Of a stretch of 64,000 bases of DNA, positions 24,684-33,366 are shown one piece after another. Made by a program: the position numbers and the translations under genes. Position 1 is the first letter of the stretch. Each line of letters opens with the position of its first letter. The notes under the pieces are model-generated. The model ran no database searches, was not told the origin of the DNA, and worked only from the letters and a program-made list of their open reading frames with translations. The stretch is taken from assembly GCF_020885975.1 (NCBI RefSeq), contig NZ_AP025183.1, positions 310,001-374,000 of the forward strand, given 5' to 3'. Origin of the DNA: Flavobacterium ammonificans (lineage in GTDB: Bacteria > Bacteroidota > Bacteroidia > Flavobacteriales > Flavobacteriaceae).

Positions 24684-25067
24684 ATGGAAGTTACAGGAAG
24701 AGTAAAAATGATTGACCAAACTAAAGAAGTAGGTTCTGGTGGTTTCAAAAAAAGAGATATTGTTGTTACTACTGACGAACAATACCCGCAACATATTTTG
24801 GTGCAATTTGTTCAAGATAAATGTGACTTATTAAACAATTACCAAGTAGGTGACCAAGTTAAAATCGACATCAATCTAAGAGGTCGTGAATGGACCAACC
24901 AACAAGGAGAAACCGTTTATTTCAATACTATCCAAGGATGGAGAATTGGAAAAGTACAAGCAGAGGCTCCAGCAGCTGCTCCGCAAACTCCTCCAATGCC
25001 AGCAGCAGAAACTTTTGCTCCAGCTACTAATTTAAATGAAGAAGAGCCAGACGATTTACCGTTTTAA
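24684..25067 (+). CDS. DUF3127 domain-containing protein, OB-fold like, with SSB-type tail
   Basis: A 127-residue protein. Residues 1-90 match DUF3127, a small Bacteroidota family predicted to fold like an OB domain (VTGRVKMIDQTKEV...GREWTNQQGETVYFNTIQGW). An Ala/Pro-rich linker then leads to the acidic end EEEPDDLPF, which resembles the interaction tail of SSB. This suggests a single-stranded nucleic-acid binder that recruits partners, but no function has been shown that I know of. Single-gene unit with its own promoter and terminator. Confidence 0.85.
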   Translation: MEVTGRVKMIDQTKEVGSGGFKKRDIVVTTDEQYPQHILVQFVQDKCDLLNNYQVGDQVKIDINLRGREWTNQQGETVYFNTIQGWRIGKVQAEAPAAAPQTPPMPAAETFAPATNLNEEEPDDLPF

Positions 25068-25085
25068 TCTTTCTACATATACATC

Positions 25086-25113
25086 AAAACCCGACTCTTA
25101 TGCGTCGGGTTTT
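25086..25113 (+). terminator. Terminator of the DUF3127 gene
   Basis: Perfect stem AAAACCCGAC (25086-25095) and GTCGGGTTTT (25104-25113), followed by T residues. Confidence 0.88.
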
Positions 25114-25118
25114 TTATT

Positions 25119-25126
25119 TACATTTG
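25119..25126 (+). promoter_or_regulatory. -7 promoter element for dgt
   Basis: TACATTTG just after the DUF3127 terminator and 23 bases before the dgt start. Confidence 0.55.
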
Positions 25127-25149
25127 TAATTCACAATTAACACCAAGCG

Positions 25150-26493
25150 ATGAACTGGGAACAACTTTTATCATTAAAAAGACAAGGCGACAAAGGCAAA
25201 AGATTACGCGTAGAACAAGACGATACCCGTTTGGGATTTGAAGTAGATTACGACCGTATTATCTTTTCAGCGGCGTTTAGAAGTTTGCAAGATAAAACCC
25301 AAGTCATCCCACTTTCTAAAACCGATTTTGTTCACACCCGATTAACGCATAGTTTAGAAGTATCGGTTGTGGGACGTTCTTTAGGTCGATTAGTTGGAAA
25401 AAAAATCCTAGAAAAATACCCGCATTTAAAAGAAGTTCACGGCTACCACATGAATGATTTTGGTGCCATTGTTGCCGCTGCATCATTAGCACACGACATC
25501 GGAAATCCGCCTTTTGGTCATTCGGGAGAAAAAGCCATTGGCGAATATTTTTCTATAGGAAAAGGACAGCAATACAAAGACAAACTCACTCCTAAACAAT
25601 GGCAAGATTTAATTGATTTTGAGGGCAATGCTAACGGATTTTCAGTTTTGACAGCGGATCGTCCAGGAATAGAAGGAGGTTTGAGAATTTCATTCGCTAC
25701 ACTTGGTGCTTTTATGAAATACCCAAAAGAAAGTTTACCTAAAAAACCAACCAAAAATATTGCTGATAAAAAATATGGTTTCTTCCAAAGTGATAAAAAT
25801 TTCTTTGAAGAAGTCGCTGCAGATATGGGATTAATTCCAAATAAATCAGGAAAAGATATTGGATTCGAAAGACATCCGCTTGCCTATTTGGTCGAAGCAG
25901 CCGATGACATATGTTACACCATTATTGATTTTGAAGACGGCATCAATTTGGGTTTAGTCCAAGAAGAATATGCTCTAGAATATTTAATCAAACTAGTTAA
26001 AGATTCTATAGACAGCGCTAAATACAGTACATTAAACACAAAAGAAGACCGAATCAGTTACTTGAGAGCATTAGCGATTGGCAGTTTAATAAATGATGCG
26101 GTACGCGTTTTTATTGAAAACGAAGAAGCTATTTTGGCTGGAAAATTTCCGTATGCGCTAACCGACAAAAGCAAGTACAAAGCGCAAATGGATGACATTA
26201 TTAAATTGAGTGTGAAAAACATTTATCAAAGTCGCGAAGTAATCGAAAAAGAAATTGTGGGCTACCAAATTATCCAAACCTTATTGGACAAATTCATTTC
26301 GGCATACAACAACAAATTCAATGGCACGGCTTCTAATTATGACCAATTGATTCTGAAAATGTTGCCCGAAAAACACGATATAGAAAAAGAAAATCTATAC
26401 GACAGATTGCTACACATTTGTCACTACGTTTCGATGCTCACTGATGGAAATGCATTGGAATTATTTGAAACGATAAACGGTACAAAAAAATAG
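25150..26493 (+). CDS. dgt: Deoxyguanosinetriphosphate triphosphohydrolase-like protein
   Basis: A 447-residue HD-superfamily enzyme that removes triphosphate from dNTPs. Metal ligands sit in LTHSLEVS (His67) and AHDIGNPPFGH (His115, Asp116), with the later ligand in EAADDICYTIIDFEDG. The length fits the longer Dgt branch. It could restrict dNTP pools as a housekeeping function or against phage; nothing nearby argues for defence. A repeat-filled gap of 248 bases follows. Confidence 0.93.
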   Translation: MNWEQLLSLKRQGDKGKRLRVEQDDTRLGFEVDYDRIIFSAAFRSLQDKTQVIPLSKTDFVHTRLTHSLEVSVVGRSLGRLVGKKILEKYPHLKEVHGYHMNDFGAIVAAASLAHDIGNPPFGHSGEKAIGEYFSIGKGQQYKDKLTPKQWQDLIDFEGNANGFSVLTADRPGIEGGLRISFATLGAFMKYPKESLPKKPTKNIADKKYGFFQSDKNFFEEVAADMGLIPNKSGKDIGFERHPLAYLVEAADDICYTIIDFEDGINLGLVQEEYALEYLIKLVKDSIDSAKYSTLNTKEDRISYLRALAIGSLINDAVRVFIENEEAILAGKFPYALTDKSKYKAQMDDIIKLSVKNIYQSREVIEKEIVGYQIIQTLLDKFISAYNNKFNGTASNYDQLILKMLPEKHDIEKENLYDRLLHICHYVSMLTDGNALELFETINGTKK

Positions 26494-26741
26494 TATTTGC
26501 CACAAGAACAAATTCATTAAACACAGATTTCACAAATTTCACAAATCATTGTGATGAGAACGTAGTAATCTATTTTACACCGCAGATTCGCAGATTTTTT
26601 TTAAGATTTGCCACGAAATATCTATTATAAAAATCTAACCTAATTTGTGTTGCTTAGCATTCGTTTCGATCTCTTAAAATTTACTTAGCTAACTTCGTGC
26701 CTTCTTAGTGCACTTTGTGGTTAAATAACCAAATTAATGAA
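26494..26741. repeat. Gap of degenerate intergenic repeats between dgt and tyrS
   Basis: No gene is seen. The gap holds short imperfect repeats: CACAGATTTCACAAATTTCACAAAT (about 26521-26545), a CGCAGATTCGCAGATT unit (26581-26596) and a reversed copy of the CACAAAG-type repeat (26691-26722) that aligns with 18922-18956. Confidence 0.6.
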
Positions 26742-28037
26742 TTACTTCACTCTTACAATAAAATAATTTTTCTTTCCACTTTGCAAAAGCACAAATTGGT
26801 TGTTAATTAAATCGTTAGTTGAAAGTTGGTATTCTTCAGTGATTTTTTCTTTATTTACCGAAATTGAATTAGCTGTCAAAGCTCTTCTTGCCTCTCCGTT
26901 GGATTTAAAGAAACCTGTTTTTTCATTCAAAACGGTTACAATATCCAATCCGTTTTCGATTTCGTTTTTAGCAATTTCAGCTTGTGGAACTCCATCAAAA
27001 ACTTCTAAGAAAGTCGCTTCGTCTAATTGCTTCAAATCATCCGCCGAAGCATTTCCGAAAAGAATATTCGAAGCTTTAATTGCTTTTTCTAACTCTTCTT
27101 TAGAATGCACCAAAGTGGTAACTTCTTCCGCTAGTTTTCTTTGCAACACTCTCAAATGAGGCGCTACTTGATGTTCAACAATTAAAGCATCAATAGTTGC
27201 TTTATCTAAAAACGTGAAAATCTTAATGTATTTTTCTGCATCTACATCAGTCGTGTTCAACCAAAATTGGTAAAATTTATACACCGAAGTTTTATCAGCC
27301 GTTAACCACACATTCCCGCCCTCTGATTTTCCGAATTTAGAACCATCTGCCTTAGTTATCAAAGGACAAGTCATCGCATACGCTTTGGCTCCTTCGGCAT
27401 TCATACGACGAACTAATTCGGTTCCCGTAGTAATATTTCCCCATTGGTCCGATCCTCCCATTTGTAGCAAACAGTTGTATTCTTTATGCAAATGGTAAAA
27501 ATCGTATCCTTGAATTAATTGGTAAGTAAATTCCGTAAACGACATTCCTTCGCCTTCTCCAGACAATCGTTTCTTAACCGAATCTTTTGCCATCATGTAG
27601 TTTACGGTAATACGTTTACCCACATCACGCGCAAAATTGATGAATGATAAATCCTTCATCCAATCGTAATTATTCACTAAAACAGGTGCATTCACATCCT
27701 TTGAATTAAAATCTAAGAAACGAGACAGTACCGCTTTGATGCCTTCTACATTGTGTGCCAACGTAGCTTCATCCAACAAATTTCTTTCGTCTGATTTTCC
27801 TGATGGATCTCCAATCATACCTGTTGCACCACCAACCAAAGCAATCGGTTTATGTCCAAAATTTTTCAAATGAACTAACAATAAAATCGGAACCAAACTA
27901 CCAATATGCAACGAATCTGAAGTTGGATCAAATCCAATATAGGTCGTTGTCATTTCTTTCAAAAGTTGGTCTTCAGTTCCCGGCATGATATCATGAACCA
28001 AGCCACGCCATTGTAATTCTTCTACTAAATTTTTCAT
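26742..28037 (-). CDS. tyrS: Tyrosine--tRNA ligase
   Basis: Class I synthetase, 431 residues. The HIGH-like motif is HIGS (residues 44-47) and the KMSKS-like motif is KFGKS, within [14 protein letters not shown]. The C-terminal ~70 residues form the S4-like RNA-binding domain ([26 protein letters not shown]). An ATG 60 bases further upstream exists, but [10 protein letters not shown] at 28037 matches the family start and has a TATCTTTG promoter just upstream. Confidence 0.96.
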   Translation of the reverse strand: MKNLVEELQWRGLVHDIMPGTEDQLLKEMTTTYIGFDPTSDSLHIGSLVPILLLVHLKNFGHKPIALVGGATGMIGDPSGKSDERNLLDEATLAHNVEGIKAVLSRFLDFNSKDVNAPVLVNNYDWMKDLSFINFARDVGKRITVNYMMAKDSVKKRLSGEGEGMSFTEFTYQLIQGYDFYHLHKEYNCLLQMGGSDQWGNITTGTELVRRMNAEGAKAYAMTCPLITKADGSKFGKSEGGNVWLTADKTSVYKFYQFWLNTTDVDAEKYIKIFTFLDKATIDALIVEHQVAPHLRVLQRKLAEEVTTLVHSKEELEKAIKASNILFGNASADDLKQLDEATFLEVFDGVPQAEIAKNEIENGLDIVTVLNEKTGFFKSNGEARRALTANSISVNKEKITEEYQLSTNDLINNQFVLLQSGKKNYFIVRVK

Positions 28038-28055
28038 TTTTATAATCAATTTGAG

Positions 28056-28063
28056 CAAAGATA
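28056..28063 (-). promoter_or_regulatory. -7 promoter element for tyrS
   Basis: TATCTTTG on the minus strand, 18 bases before the chosen tyrS start. Confidence 0.65.
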
Positions 28064-28072
28064 GAAATTTCA

Positions 28073-28238
28073 ATGGCAATGGCAATTGCAACATCAAAAA
28101 TCAAGGGCAATTTCAAAAATCAATTTCAATGGCAAAAAACAAAATGAAAATCTGTGAATCAGTGACTAAAAAGATTGCCTCGTCGGTTCTCCTCGCAATG
28201 ACAAATAAACTTTGCGGCTTTGCGTCTTCGTGGCAATA
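28073..28238. repeat. Cluster of short repeats between tyrS and the SDR gene
   Basis: Four different units lie in a row: CAATGG-type hexamers (28071-28130), an AATCTGTGAATCAGTG unit (28149-28164), an ATTGC...GCAAT inverted repeat (28174-28199) and a reversed CACAAAG-type unit (28205-28238). No gene is seen here. Confidence 0.55.
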
Positions 28239-28261
28239 CCAAAAAAAAGTATCTTTACCAC

Positions 28262-29263
28262 ATGATTTTAGTCACAGGTGGAACGGGTTTAGTAGGCGCA
28301 CATCTCTTACTTCATTTAGTGGAGCAAGGAGAAAATGTTCGTGCCTTGTGTCGAACTAAATCTTCCATTGAGAAAACCGAAAATTTATTTTCCCTTTACC
28401 ACAAACCCCATTTATTTGAAAAAATTGAATGGATCGAAGGCGATATTCTTGACATTCCTTCTTTGGAAATCGCTTTTCAAAATATTGAATTCGTTTACCA
28501 TTGTGCTGCTTTGATTTCTTTCGATCCAAAAGAGGAAGATGCGATTCGGAAGACTAATATTGAAGGAACGGCCAACATCGTTAATTTTTGCTTGGCATTC
28601 GGAATTAAAAAAATGCTATTTGTGAGTTCAATTGCCGCTTTGGGAGATCCAAATGCAGTTGAAACCACTATTTCAGAAACCACCGAATGGAATCCCGAAA
28701 AACCACATAGCGATTATGCCATTTCTAAATACGGTGCCGAAATGGAAGTTTGGCGTGGTCAACAAGAAGGCTTAAGCGTAGTCATTGTCAATCCAGGAAT
28801 TATTTTAGGCCCTCGATTTCCAGAACAAGGAAGTGGCGCTTTGTTTTCGGCTGTTGCCAAAGGATTATCATTTTACACTCTTGGTACAACAGGATTTATT
28901 GCGGTTACTGATGTTGTTAAAGCAAGTGTTCAATTGATGAATAGCGACATCAAAAACGAACGATTTACCTTGATAGAAAATAATTATTCATTCAGAGAAA
29001 TCCTGAATTGTATCGCTGAAAGTTTCAATGTGAAACGACCTAAATGGCATGCTACTCCATTTTTAGTGAATCTATTTTGGAGAATCGATTGGTTATTATC
29101 TACTTTTTTCTTTCAAAAAAGAAAACTGTCTCGAGATAGTGCTAAAGCTTCGTTTTCGAAAAGCAACTATGATAATTCTAAAATAAAAGCTGTTTTGAAT
29201 ATTGAATTTAAATCGGTAACCGAATATATTGAAACAATTGCTCCAATTCATTTTGTTAAATAA
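28262..29263 (+). CDS. NAD-dependent epimerase/dehydratase family protein (extended SDR)
   Basis: A 333-residue extended short-chain dehydrogenase. The NAD-binding TGGTGLVG lies at 5-12, the catalytic serine in VSSIAALGDP (about 121-130) and the YxxxK pair at Tyr152 and Lys156. The closest general type is the dihydroflavonol-4-reductase/3-beta-HSD group; the substrate is unknown. The ATG at 28262 is used because MILVTGGTG begins the Rossmann fold directly; an imperfect -7 element (TATCTTTA, 28250-28257) lies four bases before it. A terminator follows. Confidence 0.88.
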   Translation: MILVTGGTGLVGAHLLLHLVEQGENVRALCRTKSSIEKTENLFSLYHKPHLFEKIEWIEGDILDIPSLEIAFQNIEFVYHCAALISFDPKEEDAIRKTNIEGTANIVNFCLAFGIKKMLFVSSIAALGDPNAVETTISETTEWNPEKPHSDYAISKYGAEMEVWRGQQEGLSVVIVNPGIILGPRFPEQGSGALFSAVAKGLSFYTLGTTGFIAVTDVVKASVQLMNSDIKNERFTLIENNYSFREILNCIAESFNVKRPKWHATPFLVNLFWRIDWLLSTFFFQKRKLSRDSAKASFSKSNYDNSKIKAVLNIEFKSVTEYIETIAPIHFVK

Positions 29264-29265
29264 AA

Positions 29266-29293
29266 AAAGCCTCTCAAGAAATTGAGAGGCTTT
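29266..29293 (+). terminator. Bidirectional terminator between the SDR gene and tRNA-Gln
   Basis: Perfect 12-bp stem AAAGCCTCTCAA (29266-29277) and TTGAGAGGCTTT (29282-29293) with loop GAAA. Confidence 0.88.
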
Positions 29294-29296
29294 ATG

Positions 29297-29367
29297 TTGG
29301 TCTACTAGGACTCGAACCTAGAAAGACTGCACCAAAAACAGTTGTGTTACCATTACACCATAGACCA
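29297..29367 (-). tRNA. tRNA-Gln (anticodon UUG)
   Basis: On the minus strand the acceptor stem TGGTCTA pairs with TAGACCA, the D arm is GTGT/ACAC with AATGGTA, the anticodon arm is ACTGT and GCAGT (one G-U pair) around loop TTTTGGT giving anticodon TTG, and the T arm is CTAGG TTCGAGT CCTAG. CCA is not encoded. The length is 71 with the discriminator base. Confidence 0.95.
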
Positions 29368-29593
29368 GCAGTGCTGTTAAGCGAGTGCAAATTTAATACA
29401 AATTTTATTTTGCGCAAACTTTTGGATTGTTTTTATCAAAAAACTTTTGGCTTCGCCAAAAGGCAAGAAGAAACCAACTAAAAACCAATTCATTACTACT
29501 CAATTTTCATTAATAGAATTTTTTGTTAATGCTCGTCTCATTACGCAAAAAAACATTTTCTTTGCATCTTTAAATAATAACCCAATTTGAATC

Positions 29594-32500
29594 ATGAATA
29601 AGGCCGATTTCAATTTTAATAAATGGAATACTATTTTAGGTTGGTTTGCATTTGCAATAGCATTAATAACCTATACCCTAACCGTTGAACCAACGATGAG
29701 TTTCTGGGATTGTGGAGAATACATTGCTACAGCTGCAAAATTAGAAGTGGGTCACCCTCCTGGAGCGCCTTTATTTCAGATGATTGGGGCATTTTTTGCA
29801 CTGTTTGCCATAGACAATGAGCATATTGCCTTGATGGTTAATATGACTTCAGTAGTCTCTAGTGCTTTCACCATTTTGTTTTTATTCTGGTCATCGAGTA
29901 TGATTTTGAAAAAAATCATTGGTTCGTATAATGAAATTAATAAAGACAATTCGATTGTTATTCTAGGAAGTTCGTTTGTGGGTGCATTGGCTTATACGTT
30001 TTCAGATAGTTTTTGGTACAATGCTGTAGAAGCCGAAGTGTATGCTATGGCATCCTTATTAATTGCTTTATTGCTATGGTTGGGATTGCGTTGGGAACAA
30101 GAAATGAATACGCCAAGAGGCGATAAATGGTTGTTGATCATTTCACTTGTTATCGGACTTTCATTTGGAGTTCACTTTATGGCTTTATTGACAATTCCAG
30201 CGATTGGATTTTTATATTTTTTCAAAAATTACAAAACCGTTACCGTTAAGAATTTCATCATTGCCAATGTGGTAGTAATTTCAATTTTGTTGTTCATCTT
30301 CAAAATGTTATTGCCGTTAACTATGGCTTTCTTTGGAAAAACCGAAATTTTCATGGTTAATGAAATGGGATTACCATTTAATTCAGGAACTATTTTTGTA
30401 ACCCTTTTGCTAATTGCATTTTTCAATTTTGGATTGCGTTACACCAAACAAAAAGGTTTAGTTTTCTATAATACCATTATCCTTTGTACACTTTTCATTT
30501 TAATTGGATTTTCCACTTGGATGATGTTGCCTATTCGTGCTAATGCTAATACTGTAATTAACGAAAATAAACCTTCGGATGCTGCCGAAGTACTTGCCTA
30601 TTACAACAGAGAACAATATGGTGTCAATCCCCTTTTTTACGGACCACAATACACAGAAGCTTTTGCAGGTTTAGATAAAGACAAGCCGTATTTAGATAAA
30701 GCGCCAAACTACGAAAGAGACTACACCACAGGCAAATATGAAATTACTAATAATTTCAAAAATGCTGTGCAAAATAGCGATGATAGTCACAAGACCATTT
30801 TACCAAGATTATGGAGTGGAGATCATGTAGAAAATTATATCAACTTCACTAATCCGCCTGAGTTTAGAATTAATTACGACTATCCTTTCGAAGAGGATTT
30901 AGCCAAATACGGAATCGAAGCAGGACAATTAAGCGAAGAAGAGTACAATAAAGCCATAGCCCAACTAAAAGGCGAAATTGAAAAAGTAGTGCTTGAGTTT
31001 AGACAAGCTTACGCTCAAAAAGAAATTGACAATGAAGGTTATGTTGCTTTCTTAAAAAACTATGGCGATTATTTGATTGTTGAAAAACCATCAACGGTTG
31101 ATAATTTCCGTTTTATGTTTGAATACCAATTTGGCTATATGTATGTGAGGTATTTGATGTGGAATTTTGTAGGTCGCCAAAATGATATTCAAGGGCGTTA
31201 CGACAATTTGAATGGAAACTGGATTAGTGGTATACCGTTTATGGATAGCATACATCTTGGTTCTCAAGACAATTTACCAACCGATGTTTTGAACAACAAA
31301 GGACGTAACACTTATTTCTTCTTGCCTTTTATCCTAGGGTTAATTGGATTGATGTACCACGCTAGCAAAGACCGAAAAAGTTTTTATGTATTACTATCCT
31401 TATTCTTATTTACAGGAATAGCCTTAAAAATTTACTTAAACGAAAGACCATTCGAACCTCGTGAACGCGATTATGCCTTAGTAGGATCGTTTTATGTATT
31501 TGCTATTTGGATTGGTTTTGGTGTGTATTCACTATATGAAAGCGCCAAAAAATATTTGGCACCAAAAATTGCTGGACCGGTTATTATTGCTGGTAGTTTA
31601 TTAGCTGCACCTATTTTAATGGGATTCCAAAATTGGGATGACCACGACCGTTCTGATAAATATACGGCAGTTGCAATGGCTAAAGCCTATTTAAGTTCGT
31701 GTGATAAAAATGCCATCTTATTTACTATTGGAGATAATGATACCTTTCCACTTTGGTATGCACAAGAAATTGAAAATTTCAGAACGGATGTTAAGATTGT
31801 CAATACAAGTCTTTTTATGACTGATTGGTACATAGACCAAATGAAAATGAAAAGTTACGAATCAGATCCGCTTCCAATTTCATTTACGCATAACGAATAT
31901 GTTGGTGATAAATTAGATTATGTAGCGCATATCCCAAAAATCGAAACGCGCTGGGAGGTTAAAGATTTTATTTCGTTTATTAAAAACCCTAAGTCAACCG
32001 TTGAAATGCAAAATGGGCAAACTATCCATTTTTATCCAACTAATAAAATTAGAATTCCTATTGATAAAAACACCATTATTAAAAACAAAGTGGTGAATCC
32101 AAAATACAATGACTCTATCGTATCGGCGATTGATATTGATATTAAAGGAAATGCTGTTTACAAAAACAGGTTAATGATGTTAGATATTGTGGCTAATAAT
32201 AATTGGAAACGTCCAATTTATTTTAGCGGCGGGGCTTTTGATAACGAAGATTACCTTTGGATGAAAGAATTCCTTCAATTAGAAGGAATGGTTTATAAAT
32301 TAGTTCCTGTTAGAACACGATTACCAAAAGGTTCTAGCCAAATTGACATGGGTCAAATTGATACTGATATCATGTTTGATAAAGTAATGCAATGGGAATG
32401 GGGTAACAGTGAAAGTTTATCTATTTATCATGATCCAGAAACACGAAGAAATAGCATTACCTATCGAATGAATTTATCTCGATTAATGACTAGACTTATT

Positions 32501-32875
32501 GCAGAAGGTAAAATGGACAAGGCTAAAAAAGTAATTGATTTAGCAATGACAAAAATGCCTGTAGATCAATTTGAGTACTATTCATTAGTGGATCCTTTTG
32601 CAAAAGGCTATTATGATGTGGGCGAAAAGGCTAAAGCGCAAAAGCTATTAAATCAATTGATTGGTAAATACACTGAAAACTTAAACTATTACAGCCATTT
32701 GTCTTCAACAGAGCAAGTGGACATAGCTATAGAAATTGTAACCGATATAGAGCGTTATCGTGGGTTATTAGAAATTATGAAAGAAAGTGGTGACACTGCT
32801 TTATACGAAAAATCGAAAAAGACATTCAACAATTACATCAGTATTTTTGAACGCTTTGGAAGAGATAAAGAATAA
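29594..32875 (+). CDS. GT117 (DUF2723) membrane glycosyltransferase
   Basis: A 1093-residue protein. The N-terminal ~330 residues are polytopic membrane sequence starting with LGWFAFAIALITYTLTVEPT and the conserved FWDCGEYIATAAKLEVGHPPGAP (about 37-59). More membrane segments lie around 575-670 and the C-terminal ~400 residues look soluble. DUF2723 (PF11028) belongs to family GT117, whose eukaryotic member TMEM260 is an O-mannosyltransferase; the acidic DCGE motif is consistent with a GT-C active site. The bacterial acceptor is unknown. A polyprenyl-phosphomannose synthase gene lies 1.8 kb away. Confidence 0.88.
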   Translation: MNKADFNFNKWNTILGWFAFAIALITYTLTVEPTMSFWDCGEYIATAAKLEVGHPPGAPLFQMIGAFFALFAIDNEHIALMVNMTSVVSSAFTILFLFWSSSMILKKIIGSYNEINKDNSIVILGSSFVGALAYTFSDSFWYNAVEAEVYAMASLLIALLLWLGLRWEQEMNTPRGDKWLLIISLVIGLSFGVHFMALLTIPAIGFLYFFKNYKTVTVKNFIIANVVVISILLFIFKMLLPLTMAFFGKTEIFMVNEMGLPFNSGTIFVTLLLIAFFNFGLRYTKQKGLVFYNTIILCTLFILIGFSTWMMLPIRANANTVINENKPSDAAEVLAYYNREQYGVNPLFYGPQYTEAFAGLDKDKPYLDKAPNYERDYTTGKYEITNNFKNAVQNSDDSHKTILPRLWSGDHVENYINFTNPPEFRINYDYPFEEDLAKYGIEAGQLSEEEYNKAIAQLKGEIEKVVLEFRQAYAQKEIDNEGYVAFLKNYGDYLIVEKPSTVDNFRFMFEYQFGYMYVRYLMWNFVGRQNDIQGRYDNLNGNWISGIPFMDSIHLGSQDNLPTDVLNNKGRNTYFFLPFILGLIGLMYHASKDRKSFYVLLSLFLFTGIALKIYLNERPFEPRERDYALVGSFYVFAIWIGFGVYSLYESAKKYLAPKIAGPVIIAGSLLAAPILMGFQNWDDHDRSDKYTAVAMAKAYLSSCDKNAILFTIGDNDTFPLWYAQEIENFRTDVKIVNTSLFMTDWYIDQMKMKSYESDPLPISFTHNEYVGDKLDYVAHIPKIETRWEVKDFISFIKNPKSTVEMQNGQTIHFYPTNKIRIPIDKNTIIKNKVVNPKYNDSIVSAIDIDIKGNAVYKNRLMMLDIVANNNWKRPIYFSGGAFDNEDYLWMKEFLQLEGMVYKLVPVRTRLPKGSSQIDMGQIDTDIMFDKVMQWEWGNSESLSIYHDPETRRNSITYRMNLSRLMTRLIAEGKMDKAKKVIDLAMTKMPVDQFEYYSLVDPFAKGYYDVGEKAKAQKLLNQLIGKYTENLNYYSHLSSTEQVDIAIEIVTDIERYRGLLEIMKESGDTALYEKSKKTFNNYISIFERFGRDKE

Positions 32876-32893
32876 GGTAAATCCTTGTAAAAC

Positions 32894-32927
32894 AAAAAAA
32901 GGCAGTATTTAAATACTGCCTTTTTTT
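32894..32927 (+). terminator. Bidirectional terminator between GT117 and DUF4296 genes
   Basis: Perfect palindrome centred at 32910/32911: GGCAGTATTT and AAATACTGCC flanked by A7 and T7. It overlaps the last codons of the DUF4296 gene. Confidence 0.88.
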
Positions 32928-33361
32928 GTTTTAACTACTGTAATTGAATCTTTACTTTTTTTAGCAAGCTGTCTTTTCTTTTTTAGTTGAGCGATTTTGA
33001 TTTTTCTCTTTTTCTCTTCTAATTTAATAATTGCATTTGCTCGTTTCTTTTCATTTTCGATTCGCTTAACTACTGATTCAAACATTGCCTTATAGCTTTT
33101 ATAATCGGCAGCGTAATACCTATTGTTTTGCGCTAATTGCAGGCTGTCTATTTTGTATTTCTTATAGATAAATTGCTTTGGTCGAATTTGATTAGAATCC
33201 AAAACAGCTGGATTTTGGTATTTAATAGCCTCTAATAAGGCTAAATCATACATAATATTCATCATCTTCGATTTCTCAATAAGCAGGTCTGGTTTTTTAA
33301 CCAAATCTTCTTTGCACCCTAAAAGAGCTAAAATCGCCAATAATGAAATACTCTTTTTCAT
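32909..33361 (-). CDS. DUF4296 lipoprotein
   Basis: A 150-residue lipoprotein (lipobox ALLGC, Cys16). Residues about 20-100 match DUF4296, a Bacteroidota family of unknown role that sits next to this pyrC-dpm cluster in many Flavobacteriia. The last 50 residues are highly charged, with many Lys and Arg, and probably coiled coil. It starts five bases after pyrC and is likely in the same operon. Confidence 0.83.
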   Translation of the reverse strand: MKKSISLLAILALLGCKEDLVKKPDLLIEKSKMMNIMYDLALLEAIKYQNPAVLDSNQIRPKQFIYKKYKIDSLQLAQNNRYYAADYKSYKAMFESVVKRIENEKKRANAIIKLEEKKRKIKIAQLKKKRQLAKKSKDSITVVKTKKGSI

Positions 33362-33366
33362 CTATT

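Noticed and set aside
25150..26493. Dgt as part of a phage-defence island
   Set aside because: Neighbours are housekeeping genes and no other defence genes are present, so dNTP housekeeping is more likely.
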